A stretch of 41,095 nt of DNA from Flavobacteriaceae bacterium (lineage in GTDB: Bacteria; Bacteroidota; Bacteroidia; Flavobacteriales; Flavobacteriaceae): NCBI GenBank assembly GCA_024762795.1, contig JANTGS010000016.1, positions 1-41,095 on the forward strand. Direction: 5' to 3'. Position 1 is the stretch's first letter. Every line of letters starts with the position of its first letter. Positions 1 through 8,661 of the stretch are shown here, piece by piece. The notes under the pieces are model-generated. The model saw nothing but the letters and a program-made list of their open reading frames with translations. It ran no database searches and was not told the DNA's origin. The position numbers were made by a program, and so were the translations under genes.

Positions 1-1362
1 GCGGGATATCCGCAAAAACCTTATTCTCTGGAGACCCGGGATGCATCCGGGGAAGACTTAGATGTATCGTTGTTAGGTATGCCGGAAGAAAGTGACTGGG
101 TGCTAATTTCTCATTACAATGAAAAAACATTTATGAGGAATCCTCTTTCGTATCAACTGTTTGGTGCAATGGGGCATTATTCGATCCGGTGGCGCCTGGT
201 GGATGTAATGCTTAACGGCAGGTATGACGGGATATATTTATTTGCAGAAAAGGTAAAACGAGATAAAAACCGGATCAATATAAATAAACTTAAAAAAAGT
301 GAAATATCAGGAGTAAATCTAACCGGAGGTTATGTTTTTAAAACCGATTATGTAAACAATTATGATAGTTGGCTTTCAGATTATTCTCCTTTCGATCATC
401 CCGACTATAAAACTAAATTTGTTTATTATTATCCTAAATGGGACAAAATTGCCGACGAACAGAAAGATTATCTTAAAAATTCAGTAGATGCTTTTCAAAA
501 AGCGTTACATCAACCAGACTTTGGCACTACCTATTCTAAATATATTGAGGAAACATCTTTTATCGATTATTTTATTGTTAGTGAGGTTTCCCGTAATGTA
601 GACGGTTTTAAAAAAAGCAGATATTATCACAAAGACAGGGATGATATCAATAATTTGATTGTTGCCGGTCCGGTTTGGGATTTTGACTGGGCCTGGAAAA
701 ATATTAAGGGTTGTGAAGAGACCAGAAATACTACCGGAGCGGGTTGGTGTTACAAAACAAATGACTGCAGAGTAACCAATACACCCGGATGGTATGTACG
801 TTTGCTTCAGGATGAAACTTTTGCCAATAAGGTACACTGCAGGTATAAAACGCTTAGAGAAGGAGTTTTATCACTCGATTCGATCTATAAAACCATGGAT
901 TCCATTTATAAGGTTGTTAAAGAACCTCAAAAAAATCATTTTAAGCGCTGGGATGTTCTTGGTGTTCAAACAGGTGCCCCTGAACTGGAGTCCCCTGCGA
1001 AAACCTATGACGAAGAAGTACAGCGTTTAAAAGACTGGATTGCTTCTCGTTTGACCTGGCTTGATCAAAATATGGTAGGATCAGGAGATAATTGTGAGGC
1101 TCTTGCAGTGGAAAATATAGATCCGGTAAAGCTTAGACTATTTCCAAATCCTGTTCATACACGTTTGTATATCGAAGCTGTACATCCCTTAAGCAGAATA
1201 GAAATATTTGATCAGTTTGGTAAAAAAGTTCTTGATTTTAAAGGAAAAGATCGTTATTCCAATACATTGAAAATTTCAAATTTGTCTCAAGGAATGTATT
1301 TTGTCAGAATATCTTTTGATAGAGGAGAAATAATAAAAGTTAAGAAGCTATTGATCGAATAA
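1..1362 (+). CDS. CotH kinase-like secreted protein with T9SS sorting domain (5' partial)
   Basis: The reading frame is open to the window edge, so the start lies upstream. The first visible residues (AGYPQKPYSLETRDASGED) already belong to the CotH fold. The sequence follows the CotH family pattern: LLGMPEESDWVL near the left edge, GRYDGIYLFAEKVKRDKNRIN, the segment FIDYFIVSEVSRNVDG, and a block with DRDD and GPVWDFDWAWKN that corresponds to the kinase metal-binding part. Some CotH proteins are known to be secretory-pathway kinases that phosphorylate extracellular proteins; activity here is inferred. The last 80 or so residues begin LRLFPNPVHTRLYIEA and end KVKKLLIE, a type A type IX secretion sorting domain, so the protein should be exported across the outer membrane and attached or released. 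The next gene starts 26 bases downstream on the same strand, which suggests co-transcription. The stop is well defined. Confidence 0.85.
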   Translation, partial: AGYPQKPYSLETRDASGEDLDVSLLGMPEESDWVLISHYNEKTFMRNPLSYQLFGAMGHYSIRWRLVDVMLNGRYDGIYLFAEKVKRDKNRININKLKKSEISGVNLTGGYVFKTDYVNNYDSWLSDYSPFDHPDYKTKFVYYYPKWDKIADEQKDYLKNSVDAFQKALHQPDFGTTYSKYIEETSFIDYFIVSEVSRNVDGFKKSRYYHKDRDDINNLIVAGPVWDFDWAWKNIKGCEETRNTTGAGWCYKTNDCRVTNTPGWYVRLLQDETFANKVHCRYKTLREGVLSLDSIYKTMDSIYKVVKEPQKNHFKRWDVLGVQTGAPELESPAKTYDEEVQRLKDWIASRLTWLDQNMVGSGDNCEALAVENIDPVKLRLFPNPVHTRLYIEAVHPLSRIEIFDQFGKKVLDFKGKDRYSNTLKISNLSQGMYFVRISFDRGEIIKVKKLLIE

Positions 1363-1388
1363 AAGATATTGTGTTATAAAAATTAGAT

Positions 1389-2708
1389 ATGAGAATTTTA
1401 AAATTTGTTTATTTGCTAATTATATTGAGTATTTTTTCCTGTGGGAAAGAAACCAATCGTACAGCCTATGCGAAGATAGATCCAGATCATATAAAATGGA
1501 ATTCAGCTATTGCAACTGCAGCAAACAGCTGGGTTGTTGATTCACCTGTTGAGACCGACAAAATGATAACCCAAAAGGGAATTGATTTTTGGGAGAATCC
1601 TGATTCGAAGATCCGGACTTATTTCAGACTTGGTAATGCAGGGGAGATCCATATAGGGGTTAGAGCAAAAGTAGATCATGGAGAATCGGCCATTAAACTG
1701 ATCTTTAATGGAACCTCAAAGAAAATCACATTAAAAAATACCGAGTTTAAAGACCTCTATGTTGGAACGTACAAAGTGGATACACCCGGTTATTATTTTG
1801 TTGAATTACAAGGTGTTGAAAAAAATGATAAAGAATTTGCCGATATAACTGAAGTGCTCATTTCAGGAAAGGCAAGCGAAGGAGAATCACACTTTGTAAA
1901 CGAAGATATATACTGGGGAAGAAGAGGACCTTCTGTACATTTAGGATATGAAATACCTAAGGAAGCAAAGAATGTAGTGTGGTTTTATAATGAAATGATG
2001 ATTGAAAAAGGGCAGGATGTTGTAGGCTCTTATTTTATGGCCAATGGTTTTGGAGAAGGGTATTTTGGAATACAGGTTAATTCTGAGACCGAAAGAACAG
2101 TTTTATTTTCGGTTTGGAGTCCGTTCAAAACAGACGATCCCAAGAGCATCCCTAATGATCAAAAGATCACTTTACTTAAAAAAGGTAAAGAGGTATTAAC
2201 TGCAGAATTTGGAAATGAAGGTTCAGGAGGTCAAAGCAGATACCTCTATAACTGGAAAGCCGGAAATAAATATAAATTTTTAGTAAAAGCCATTCCCTCT
2301 AAAAATAATTCTACAGATTATACGGCATATTTTTATGCTCCGGAAACAGGAAAATGGAAACTAATAGCCGGTTTTAGAAGGCCTAAAACCTCTACATATC
2401 TTACAAAGCTACATTCATTTTTAGAAAATTTTATCCCCTCTATGGGAGATAAGGTAAGAGAAGTAAAATATACCAATCAATGGGTATGCGATTCAGAAGG
2501 TAAATGGTTTGAATTGACAAAAGCCAGGTTCACAGCCGATGCAACAGCACGAAAAGGTGCCAGACTGGATTATGCCGGAGGTTCAAAGGGAGATTCTTTT
2601 TATTTAAAAAATGACGGTTTTTTCAGCAACAACACAAAGATAAATTCTTTTTTTAGCAGGAAGGCTGGTAATAAACCACCGGAAGTAAATTTATCAGATT
2701 TACCCTGA
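1389..2708 (+). CDS. DUF5077/DUF3472 lipoprotein
   Basis: The 439-residue protein starts with a lipoprotein signal (hydrophobic stretch then IFSC, Cys at about residue 18), so it should be membrane anchored, perhaps at the cell surface. Residues of about 30-160 look like DUF5077, a beta-sandwich often paired with DUF3472. Residues of about 170-370 carry the DUF3472 signature, including WGRRGPSVHLGYEIP, GSYFMANGFGEGYFGIQVNS and FSVWSPF. No enzymatic activity is known to me for this family. It is frequent in Bacteroidota glycan loci, where binding or processing of the glycan is assumed. It is a clear paralog of the gene at 14060, but it lacks the F5/8C module found there. It follows the CotH gene closely and converges on the regulator gene with only 22 bases between stops. 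No Shine-Dalgarno is visible, as is normal for this phylum. Confidence 0.85.
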   Translation: MRILKFVYLLIILSIFSCGKETNRTAYAKIDPDHIKWNSAIATAANSWVVDSPVETDKMITQKGIDFWENPDSKIRTYFRLGNAGEIHIGVRAKVDHGESAIKLIFNGTSKKITLKNTEFKDLYVGTYKVDTPGYYFVELQGVEKNDKEFADITEVLISGKASEGESHFVNEDIYWGRRGPSVHLGYEIPKEAKNVVWFYNEMMIEKGQDVVGSYFMANGFGEGYFGIQVNSETERTVLFSVWSPFKTDDPKSIPNDQKITLLKKGKEVLTAEFGNEGSGGQSRYLYNWKAGNKYKFLVKAIPSKNNSTDYTAYFYAPETGKWKLIAGFRRPKTSTYLTKLHSFLENFIPSMGDKVREVKYTNQWVCDSEGKWFELTKARFTADATARKGARLDYAGGSKGDSFYLKNDGFFSNNTKINSFFSRKAGNKPPEVNLSDLP

Positions 2709-2730
2709 TATCTTTTTGAAAAGAATTGTA

Positions 2731-5700
2731 TTAAAATTGCTTATCTAAATTGTATTTTTTCAGATAATTTTCTGAACCTATTTCAGCAGCTTCTTTTTTA
2801 AAAACATTAGGCGAACTTCCAAATTCCTTTTTAAAACATTTAGAAAAATATTTTGGATCATTAAACCCGGAAACATAGGCCGCTTCGGCTACATTGTATC
2901 CATATTTCCCAATAACAATAGCAGCTTTTTTCAAACGCAGAAACCGAACCAGGTCGATTAAACTTTTACCTGTGATAGCCTGACATTTACGATAGAGAAC
3001 AGAGTAACTCATGTTTAAAGCTTCTGATAATTCCTCCATTTTAAAATTAGGATTCTCTATCTTATCATTTATTTCCTTTATTAGGTTTTCAAGAAAAATA
3101 TCATCATTTGATTTGTCGATATTGATTTCTGGATTAGTGATGATCTCTTTTTTATATTTTGAAATAATCTGCTCAGTAGAACTAATAATATTATTAATTT
3201 TAAGTAAAAGCTCATTAGTGTTAAAAGGTTTATTAATAAACTCAATTGCCCCGGATTCTAATGCCGAGATCTTTGATCTGGTAGAGTTTTTTGCTGTAAG
3301 CAAGACAATAGGAATATGCTTTATTAGTTTATTATTTTGTATCTTTTTGCACATCTCTATTCCATCCATTTCCGGCATCATGATATCGCTTAAAATAAGA
3401 TCCGGTTGATCATTTTTGGCAGAATTATAGCCTTCTTTTCCGTTCTCGGCTAAAATAACCTTATAAACGGGAGAAAACAGCTCTTTTAAATAATGTAATA
3501 ATTCTACATTATCTTCAACAATTAGAATTGTCTTGCCGGGTTCGGAAGGAAGATTTTTTTCAATTTCCGGACTTGTTTTCTCAGGGGGAACCGGTTTGAC
3601 CTTTTCGGTTTGTGTAATGATCTTTTCTTCTTCTAAATAAGCATCTTTTGTAATGGGTAATATAATTGTAAAAGTGGTTCCTTCAACAGGATTTGAATCC
3701 ACCTCAATTTTACCTCTGTGAAGATCGATCAGTTCTTTTGTCAGTGCTAAACCAATACCGGTACCTTTAGATTTTTTACCTTCCTTAGATTGATAAAACA
3801 ACGTAAATATATTTTCCATATCATCTTTTGAAATTCCGGGTCCGGAATTTGAAACCGATATTTTGATCGAATTTTTGTGGTTTATCGGAAGTGCAATAAG
3901 CCTAATATTACCTTCTTTTGGGGTAAATTTAAATGCATTGGAAAGTAAATTGTAGATAATGTGTTCAAATTTCTCACTATCATACCATATTTCAGAAAGA
4001 TTTTTCGGGCAATTTATGGAAAAGTCAATATTTTTCAACCGCGCCTGTTCATTGAAAGAAATAGCAATATTATTTAATTCTTTGAATAAATTGTTTTGGC
4101 TTACTCTAAGTCTGGTCTTTCCCAGTTCTATATTTCTTACAGAGGTTAATATAAAGACAATCTTCGACAAGCGTTTAACATTGTTGGATATGATTTGCAG
4201 CCTTTGTTTTAGTAACAGATTGCCACTTTCGGATTCACGGATAAGCATATCTTCAATCGGGCCCGAGATAAGAGTTAAAGGAGTTTGTATTTCATGAGAC
4301 ATTTTAGCAAAGAAATTCATTTTAAGATCGTGTAATTCCTTTTCATTTTTAGAACTTATTTTTTCTGATATCAGATTCTTTTTTAAATCGTACCAGTTTT
4401 TTGTACTTACTGCAATAACTATTAATAATAAAGCGTAACCAAAATAGGCAAAGGGTCTGTTCCAAAAGGGCTGTAAAATAATAACATCAATCTTTTTTGA
4501 AGGAATATCCCAAACGTTTTTTTTAGTTCCGGCTTTAACTTCAAAAGTATAATTCCCGGAGGGGATATTTGTGTAGGAAGCAAGCCGTTCATTTTTAACC
4601 TCAACCCATTCTTTATCAAATCCTTTTAAACGGTATGAGTAGTGGTAATTATGATTTAACACATTATCAAGTGCAGAAAATCTAAAGGTAAAGGAAGACT
4701 CATCAGGTTTTAGTATTATTTTTTTCTGATATTGAATATCTGAATTTATTTGTTTTGGAATAATTGTTTCAGCAGGTTTATTTAAAATATCAATTGAATT
4801 TATAAACAGTTTGGCAACAGTACTCTTTTTCTTAATCTCTTTTGGAATAAACCCATTCAAACCATTAATTCCCCCAAAATAAAGGGTTCCATCTTTATCT
4901 TTAAAAGCACTTCTCGATATAAAGAGATTGTCTTGAAATCCGTCGGTATCTAAATAATTAACAGCTGTTGAATCTTTAACATTAAAATGAAAAATGCCAT
5001 GGGTTGAACTTAACCACAGGTTATCTTTATCTTCAACTAAAATGGATTTAAAATTGATATCTTCAAATGCGCTAAAATATTTATAGGTTTTAAAACTGTA
5101 ATCTTTTGGATTATAGACATGAAGTGTCCCATGTGAATTAATCAGCCACAACAAACCGGATTCATCAAATGACATTGATCTGATACCCGGAATATCATTT
5201 TTAAATTTTTCCTGATCGTAATAGTTAATATTCGCGAAATTAGAGTTTGCAATATCAGCCTGATCTTCTTCAAATTTAAAAAGGCCTCCTTTATAATACC
5301 CAATCCAGATGGTACCTTGTTGATCTTCAACAATACTTTCGCAAATTTCTCCTCTTAAACCATGGGTATTGTTTTTAAATGAAGCCAGAAGCTTTTTATT
5401 GCCGGAATATATATTTAGTGATAAACTTGACCCTACCCATATTCTATTTTTTGAATCGGTAAATACAGTTCTTACATCCTGATTATTCTGGCCTGTTAAA
5501 TTTTTAATATAGATTCTTTTAAAAATCTTTGTTTTAGAATCATAATGCCATAAACCGTTCTTATAGGTACCCAGCCATAAATTTAGTTGTTCATCTTCGG
5601 TAATTGACTGAATATAAAATCCCTTTTTCAGATCATTTCCCGAAAGGAATTGTTTTCTTTTATTTGCCTGAGTATCAATTCTGGTGATACCACTTCCATC

Positions 5701-6849
5701 AGTTCCAATCCATAATATACCTTTTTTGCTTTTATAAATCGATAATACTTTAGTAGGCGTATTATTTTCTGTGCCTTCGTAATATTGAAGTGTATTGTTG
5801 ATCTCCGGTAAAACATGAATTCCTGCATAATTGGTCAAAACCCATATATTTCTGTTAGAATCCTCATACACATCAATTACAGTATTACTGCTCAGCGAAA
5901 AATTATTGGTAACGTTATGAACAAATAATTGTATCTTACCGTTGTTGGTGTCAACCCTGTAGAGTCCTCCACCATCAGTACCGGCCCAAAGATAGCCCTT
6001 ACTATCGCAAAACAATTTTATAAATAATTCACTTTTAATATTATAAAGAGGATCTTTGAATAGGTTGTCTTGTACAAATTGTTTTTGAGTTATATCGTAA
6101 GCAAAAAGACCGAATACTTCTGAACCGATCCATAATTTATTTGAATGGTCTAATTCTAATTGAAGAAGTCCGGGGTAATCAGAATAGGGGCCTCGTAAAG
6201 ATTTAAGCTCATTCTTCAGGGGAGAATATTGAAAGATCTTTCCTTTATCTGTACTTATAAAGAGTTTTTTGTCTTTAGTTTCAACAAGATCTAATATTTC
6301 TAAAGAATTTTGTGATATATCAGGAATTGTAGTGATTAATTCCAGTTGGTCCGTATTGTAATTATACTTGTAGATCTTGCCACTTTCTGTACCCAGGATG
6401 GTGGATTGATTATTGGTATATACCAATTTGATCTTCTTTCCTTTGGTGGTTTCCAGTATATTAAAATTCCCAAGAGTATCACAAACAGATACTTGTCCGT
6501 TCTTTGAAGTAATCCAGATATTATCTTTAAAATCCTTGGCAAGCCCTGTGATCTGGTCGTCGGATTCAAATTGATCAAAAATGTCATCTATAGGTATGTG
6601 CATAAAATTATACCCGTCATATTTGGCGATTCCTTTGCTGTATCTCATCCAGATATAGCCGCTATGATCCTCTATAATTTCATCAACACTAAGGGTTTTA
6701 TCATTAAAATCAGGCTGAATTTTAAAGAATTTAGAATGTTCCTGGCCAAATAAACCATAAGTATTCAGAAGAATTATGATCAAAAAAAGAATTGTTCTTC
6801 CAGGGCTATGGATCTTATAAGATGATTTTATGGTATAAAAATTTAGCAT
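2731..6849 (-). CDS. Hybrid two-component system regulator (HTCS)
   Basis: This 1372-residue protein fuses sensor kinase and response regulator in one chain. It has an N-terminal signal segment (about residues 18-36) and a long periplasmic sensor of repeated Reg_prop beta-propeller blades (seen as recurring IWIGT/LWIGS motifs, about residues 40-690). A Y_Y_Y domain follows (about 720-790), then one membrane helix near residues 798-816. The cytoplasmic part has a HisKA motif SHEIQTPL with His852, then HATPase_c boxes NLLSNAFKFTP, SGPGIS and GTGIGLAL. A receiver domain has Asp1155 in LILSDIMMPEMDG, and a C-terminal AraC helix-turn-helix ends the chain. HTCS proteins sense an oligosaccharide in the periplasm and activate the adjacent susCD operon. 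The gene is divergent from the GH109 gene, which suits local control of the locus. All catalytic boxes are intact. The ligand is unknown. Confidence 0.96.
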   Translation of the reverse strand: MLNFYTIKSSYKIHSPGRTILFLIIILLNTYGLFGQEHSKFFKIQPDFNDKTLSVDEIIEDHSGYIWMRYSKGIAKYDGYNFMHIPIDDIFDQFESDDQITGLAKDFKDNIWITSKNGQVSVCDTLGNFNILETTKGKKIKLVYTNNQSTILGTESGKIYKYNYNTDQLELITTIPDISQNSLEILDLVETKDKKLFISTDKGKIFQYSPLKNELKSLRGPYSDYPGLLQLELDHSNKLWIGSEVFGLFAYDITQKQFVQDNLFKDPLYNIKSELFIKLFCDSKGYLWAGTDGGGLYRVDTNNGKIQLFVHNVTNNFSLSSNTVIDVYEDSNRNIWVLTNYAGIHVLPEINNTLQYYEGTENNTPTKVLSIYKSKKGILWIGTDGSGITRIDTQANKRKQFLSGNDLKKGFYIQSITEDEQLNLWLGTYKNGLWHYDSKTKIFKRIYIKNLTGQNNQDVRTVFTDSKNRIWVGSSLSLNIYSGNKKLLASFKNNTHGLRGEICESIVEDQQGTIWIGYYKGGLFKFEEDQADIANSNFANINYYDQEKFKNDIPGIRSMSFDESGLLWLINSHGTLHVYNPKDYSFKTYKYFSAFEDINFKSILVEDKDNLWLSSTHGIFHFNVKDSTAVNYLDTDGFQDNLFISRSAFKDKDGTLYFGGINGLNGFIPKEIKKKSTVAKLFINSIDILNKPAETIIPKQINSDIQYQKKIILKPDESSFTFRFSALDNVLNHNYHYSYRLKGFDKEWVEVKNERLASYTNIPSGNYTFEVKAGTKKNVWDIPSKKIDVIILQPFWNRPFAYFGYALLLIVIAVSTKNWYDLKKNLISEKISSKNEKELHDLKMNFFAKMSHEIQTPLTLISGPIEDMLIRESESGNLLLKQRLQIISNNVKRLSKIVFILTSVRNIELGKTRLRVSQNNLFKELNNIAISFNEQARLKNIDFSINCPKNLSEIWYDSEKFEHIIYNLLSNAFKFTPKEGNIRLIALPINHKNSIKISVSNSGPGISKDDMENIFTLFYQSKEGKKSKGTGIGLALTKELIDLHRGKIEVDSNPVEGTTFTIILPITKDAYLEEEKIITQTEKVKPVPPEKTSPEIEKNLPSEPGKTILIVEDNVELLHYLKELFSPVYKVILAENGKEGYNSAKNDQPDLILSDIMMPEMDGIEMCKKIQNNKLIKHIPIVLLTAKNSTRSKISALESGAIEFINKPFNTNELLLKINNIISSTEQIISKYKKEIITNPEINIDKSNDDIFLENLIKEINDKIENPNFKMEELSEALNMSYSVLYRKCQAITGKSLIDLVRFLRLKKAAIVIGKYGYNVAEAAYVSGFNDPKYFSKCFKKEFGSSPNVFKKEAAEIGSENYLKKYNLDKQF

Positions 6850-6895
6850 TGAATTCTTTGAATAAGTTAATAGCTCCCCAATAAAAATTTGGGCT

Positions 6896-6903
6896 CAAAT
6901 ATA
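6896..6903 (-). promoter_or_regulatory. Candidate -7 element for the HTCS gene
   Basis: On the minus strand this reads TATATTTG, an exact match to the Bacteroidota -7 consensus TAnnTTTG, 46 bases upstream of the HTCS start. No clear TTG/TTTG -33 element lies at the usual spacing, so the call rests on the -7 box alone. The 243-base divergent gap also contains the promoter for the GH109 gene, for which I see only a weak candidate (TTTG at 7065-7068). Confidence 0.4.
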
Positions 6904-7092
6904 AGAACAAAAGGCTTTAATCACACTTAATTGGTTTAATTTAAATTTTAAGAGGTGTAAAAATTGATCAAAAAAGGGGAAATTTTTAAAGTTTCACCGA
7001 ATTTCAGTAAATTACCACTACTTCGCCCAAATATTCGACATCATTCTTAATCCTAATTTACAACTTTGACAGACTAATACTAAATATATTTT

Positions 7093-8454
7093 ATGGACTC
7101 AAGAAGAAATTTTATTAAGAAAGCTGCTCTGGCCGGTGCCGGAATTTCCTTAATGCCCAATATGACATTCGGAAATAATAAATTATTTAAAAGTAAAGAT
7201 AAGTTAAATGTCGGTATGATCGGTGTTGGCTTACGTGGTACGAATCATCTTAACAATGTTTTACTGAGAGGTGATGTAAATGTAACAGCTATATGTGATG
7301 TTGATCAGAACAGAATAAACATAGCCTTAGATCTAATTAACAAAAACGGACAGAAAAAACCGCAGGTTTTTGGAAGTAATGATTATGATTACAGAAATCT
7401 TTTAGATTTAAAAGAGGTTGATGCGGTAATTATCGCTACTCCATGGTTATGGCATACAAGAATGACTGTTGATGCGATGAAAGCCGGAAAATATGCCGGT
7501 GTTGAAGTATCTGCAGCCAATACGATGGAAGAATGCTGGGATCTGGTAAATGTACACGAATCTACCGGAACACATATGATGATCCTTGAAAATGTAAATT
7601 ACAGAAGAGATGTGCTGGCAGTACTCAATATGGTTAGACAAAACATTTTTGGAGAACTGGATCATTTCAGATGTGGATATCAGCACGATCTGAGAGGTGT
7701 TAAGTTTAACGATGGTAAAACAGCTTACGGAAAAGGAGTTGAGTTTGGAAAGAACGGAATTTCAGAAGCAAGATGGAGAACACAACATTCATTGCTGAGA
7801 AATGCCGATGTTTATCCTACTCATGGTATTGGTCCGATAGCGGTTATGGATAATATCAATCGCGGTAACCGTTTTATCTCGCTTACTTCTCATGCTACCA
7901 AGAGTCGCGGACTTCACAATTATATTGTGGAAAACGGAGGGGAAAACCATCCCAATGCCAAGTTAAGATTTAAACTGGGAGATATTGTAACCAGTACCAT
8001 TGAAACTGCCGGAGGAGAAACCATCATCGTTACCCATGATACCAATTTGCCAAGGCCTTATTCTTTAGGCTTTAGAGTTCAGGGTACCAAAGGACTCTGG
8101 GAAAAAGACGGCGACAGAATTTATATTGAAGGAAAATCTAAACCACATCACTGGGATAGCTCTAAAGAATGGCTTGACAAATACGACCATCCGTTATGGA
8201 AAAAATTCGGTAAACAAGCCACCGGAGCAGGACACGGTGGAATGGACTTTTTTGTAATCAATGCTTTTGTTGAATCGGCCAAGCAGAATATAGCACCCCC
8301 ACTGGATGCTTATGATGCAGCTGCATGGAGTGCGATTACACCTTTATCTGAAGATTCAATCGCAAACAATGGTGAGCCCCAGGATTTCCCTGATTTTACA
8401 AGAGGAAATTGGATCAAAAGAAAACCTTATAACTGGATGAAAGATACCTATTAA
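7093..8454 (+). CDS. GH109-type NAD-dependent glycosidase (Gfo/Idh/MocA fold), Tat-exported
   Basis: The 453-residue protein starts with a twin-arginine signal (SRRNFIKKAALAGAG), so it should be folded with its cofactor and sent to the periplasm. It continues with the Rossmann motif VGMIGVGLRG and IICDVD-like acidic end (TAICDVDQ). The stretches MMILENVNYRRDVLAVLNMV, GYQHDLRGVKFNDG and NADVYPTHGIGPIAVM are typical of glycoside hydrolase family 109. That family was founded by the Elizabethkingia alpha-N-acetylgalactosaminidase, which uses bound NAD in a redox-elimination mechanism. I therefore expect exo-cleavage of an alpha-linked GalNAc or related sugar. Specificity in GH109 varies and is not settled by motifs, and a plain Gfo/Idh sugar oxidoreductase is the alternative. 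It lies between the divergent HTCS and susC, with 207 bases to susC. The ATG is used because the Tat signal begins there. Confidence 0.8.
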   Translation: MDSRRNFIKKAALAGAGISLMPNMTFGNNKLFKSKDKLNVGMIGVGLRGTNHLNNVLLRGDVNVTAICDVDQNRINIALDLINKNGQKKPQVFGSNDYDYRNLLDLKEVDAVIIATPWLWHTRMTVDAMKAGKYAGVEVSAANTMEECWDLVNVHESTGTHMMILENVNYRRDVLAVLNMVRQNIFGELDHFRCGYQHDLRGVKFNDGKTAYGKGVEFGKNGISEARWRTQHSLLRNADVYPTHGIGPIAVMDNINRGNRFISLTSHATKSRGLHNYIVENGGENHPNAKLRFKLGDIVTSTIETAGGETIIVTHDTNLPRPYSLGFRVQGTKGLWEKDGDRIYIEGKSKPHHWDSSKEWLDKYDHPLWKKFGKQATGAGHGGMDFFVINAFVESAKQNIAPPLDAYDAAAWSAITPLSEDSIANNGEPQDFPDFTRGNWIKRKPYNWMKDTY

Positions 8455-8480
8455 AACTGGGTATCTGTCTATTAAATCAT

Positions 8481-8591
8481 GCTTAGCTCTAATGTGCGAG
8501 ATCGGGGCATAAGATAAATTTGGCCTAAGAATAACGAGGTATTTAAGGATTCGAATTTATAATAAAAAGAGATCGGATATTAGAGCTAAGC
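8481..8591. repeat. 13-bp perfect inverted repeat in the susC leader
   Basis: GCTTAGCTCTAAT at 8481-8493 is the exact reverse complement of ATTAGAGCTAAGC at 8579-8591. The arms are 85 bases apart. Just inside the arms, GAGATCGG occurs in direct orientation at 8498-8505 and 8569-8576. The element fills most of the gap between the GH109 gene and susC. It could fold as a long 5' UTR stem, act as a transcription end for GH109, or be the HTCS binding region. I cannot choose between these from sequence alone. Confidence 0.6.
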
Positions 8592-8661
8592 GCTAAATAT
8601 CAATAATCAAGAGCTGGATTACAACTCAATAAATTTTAATATTAATTCAAAGAAATTTTTT

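Noticed and set aside
2709..2730. Bidirectional terminator between the convergent DUF3472 and HTCS genes
   Set aside because: TCTTT/AAAGA gives only a 5-bp AT stem, too weak to call, although some termination must occur there.
7065..7092. Promoter of the GH109 gene (TTTG at 7065, TATATTTT at 7085)
   Set aside because: The spacing is short (16 bases) and the -7 box touches the start codon, so it would give an almost leaderless mRNA.
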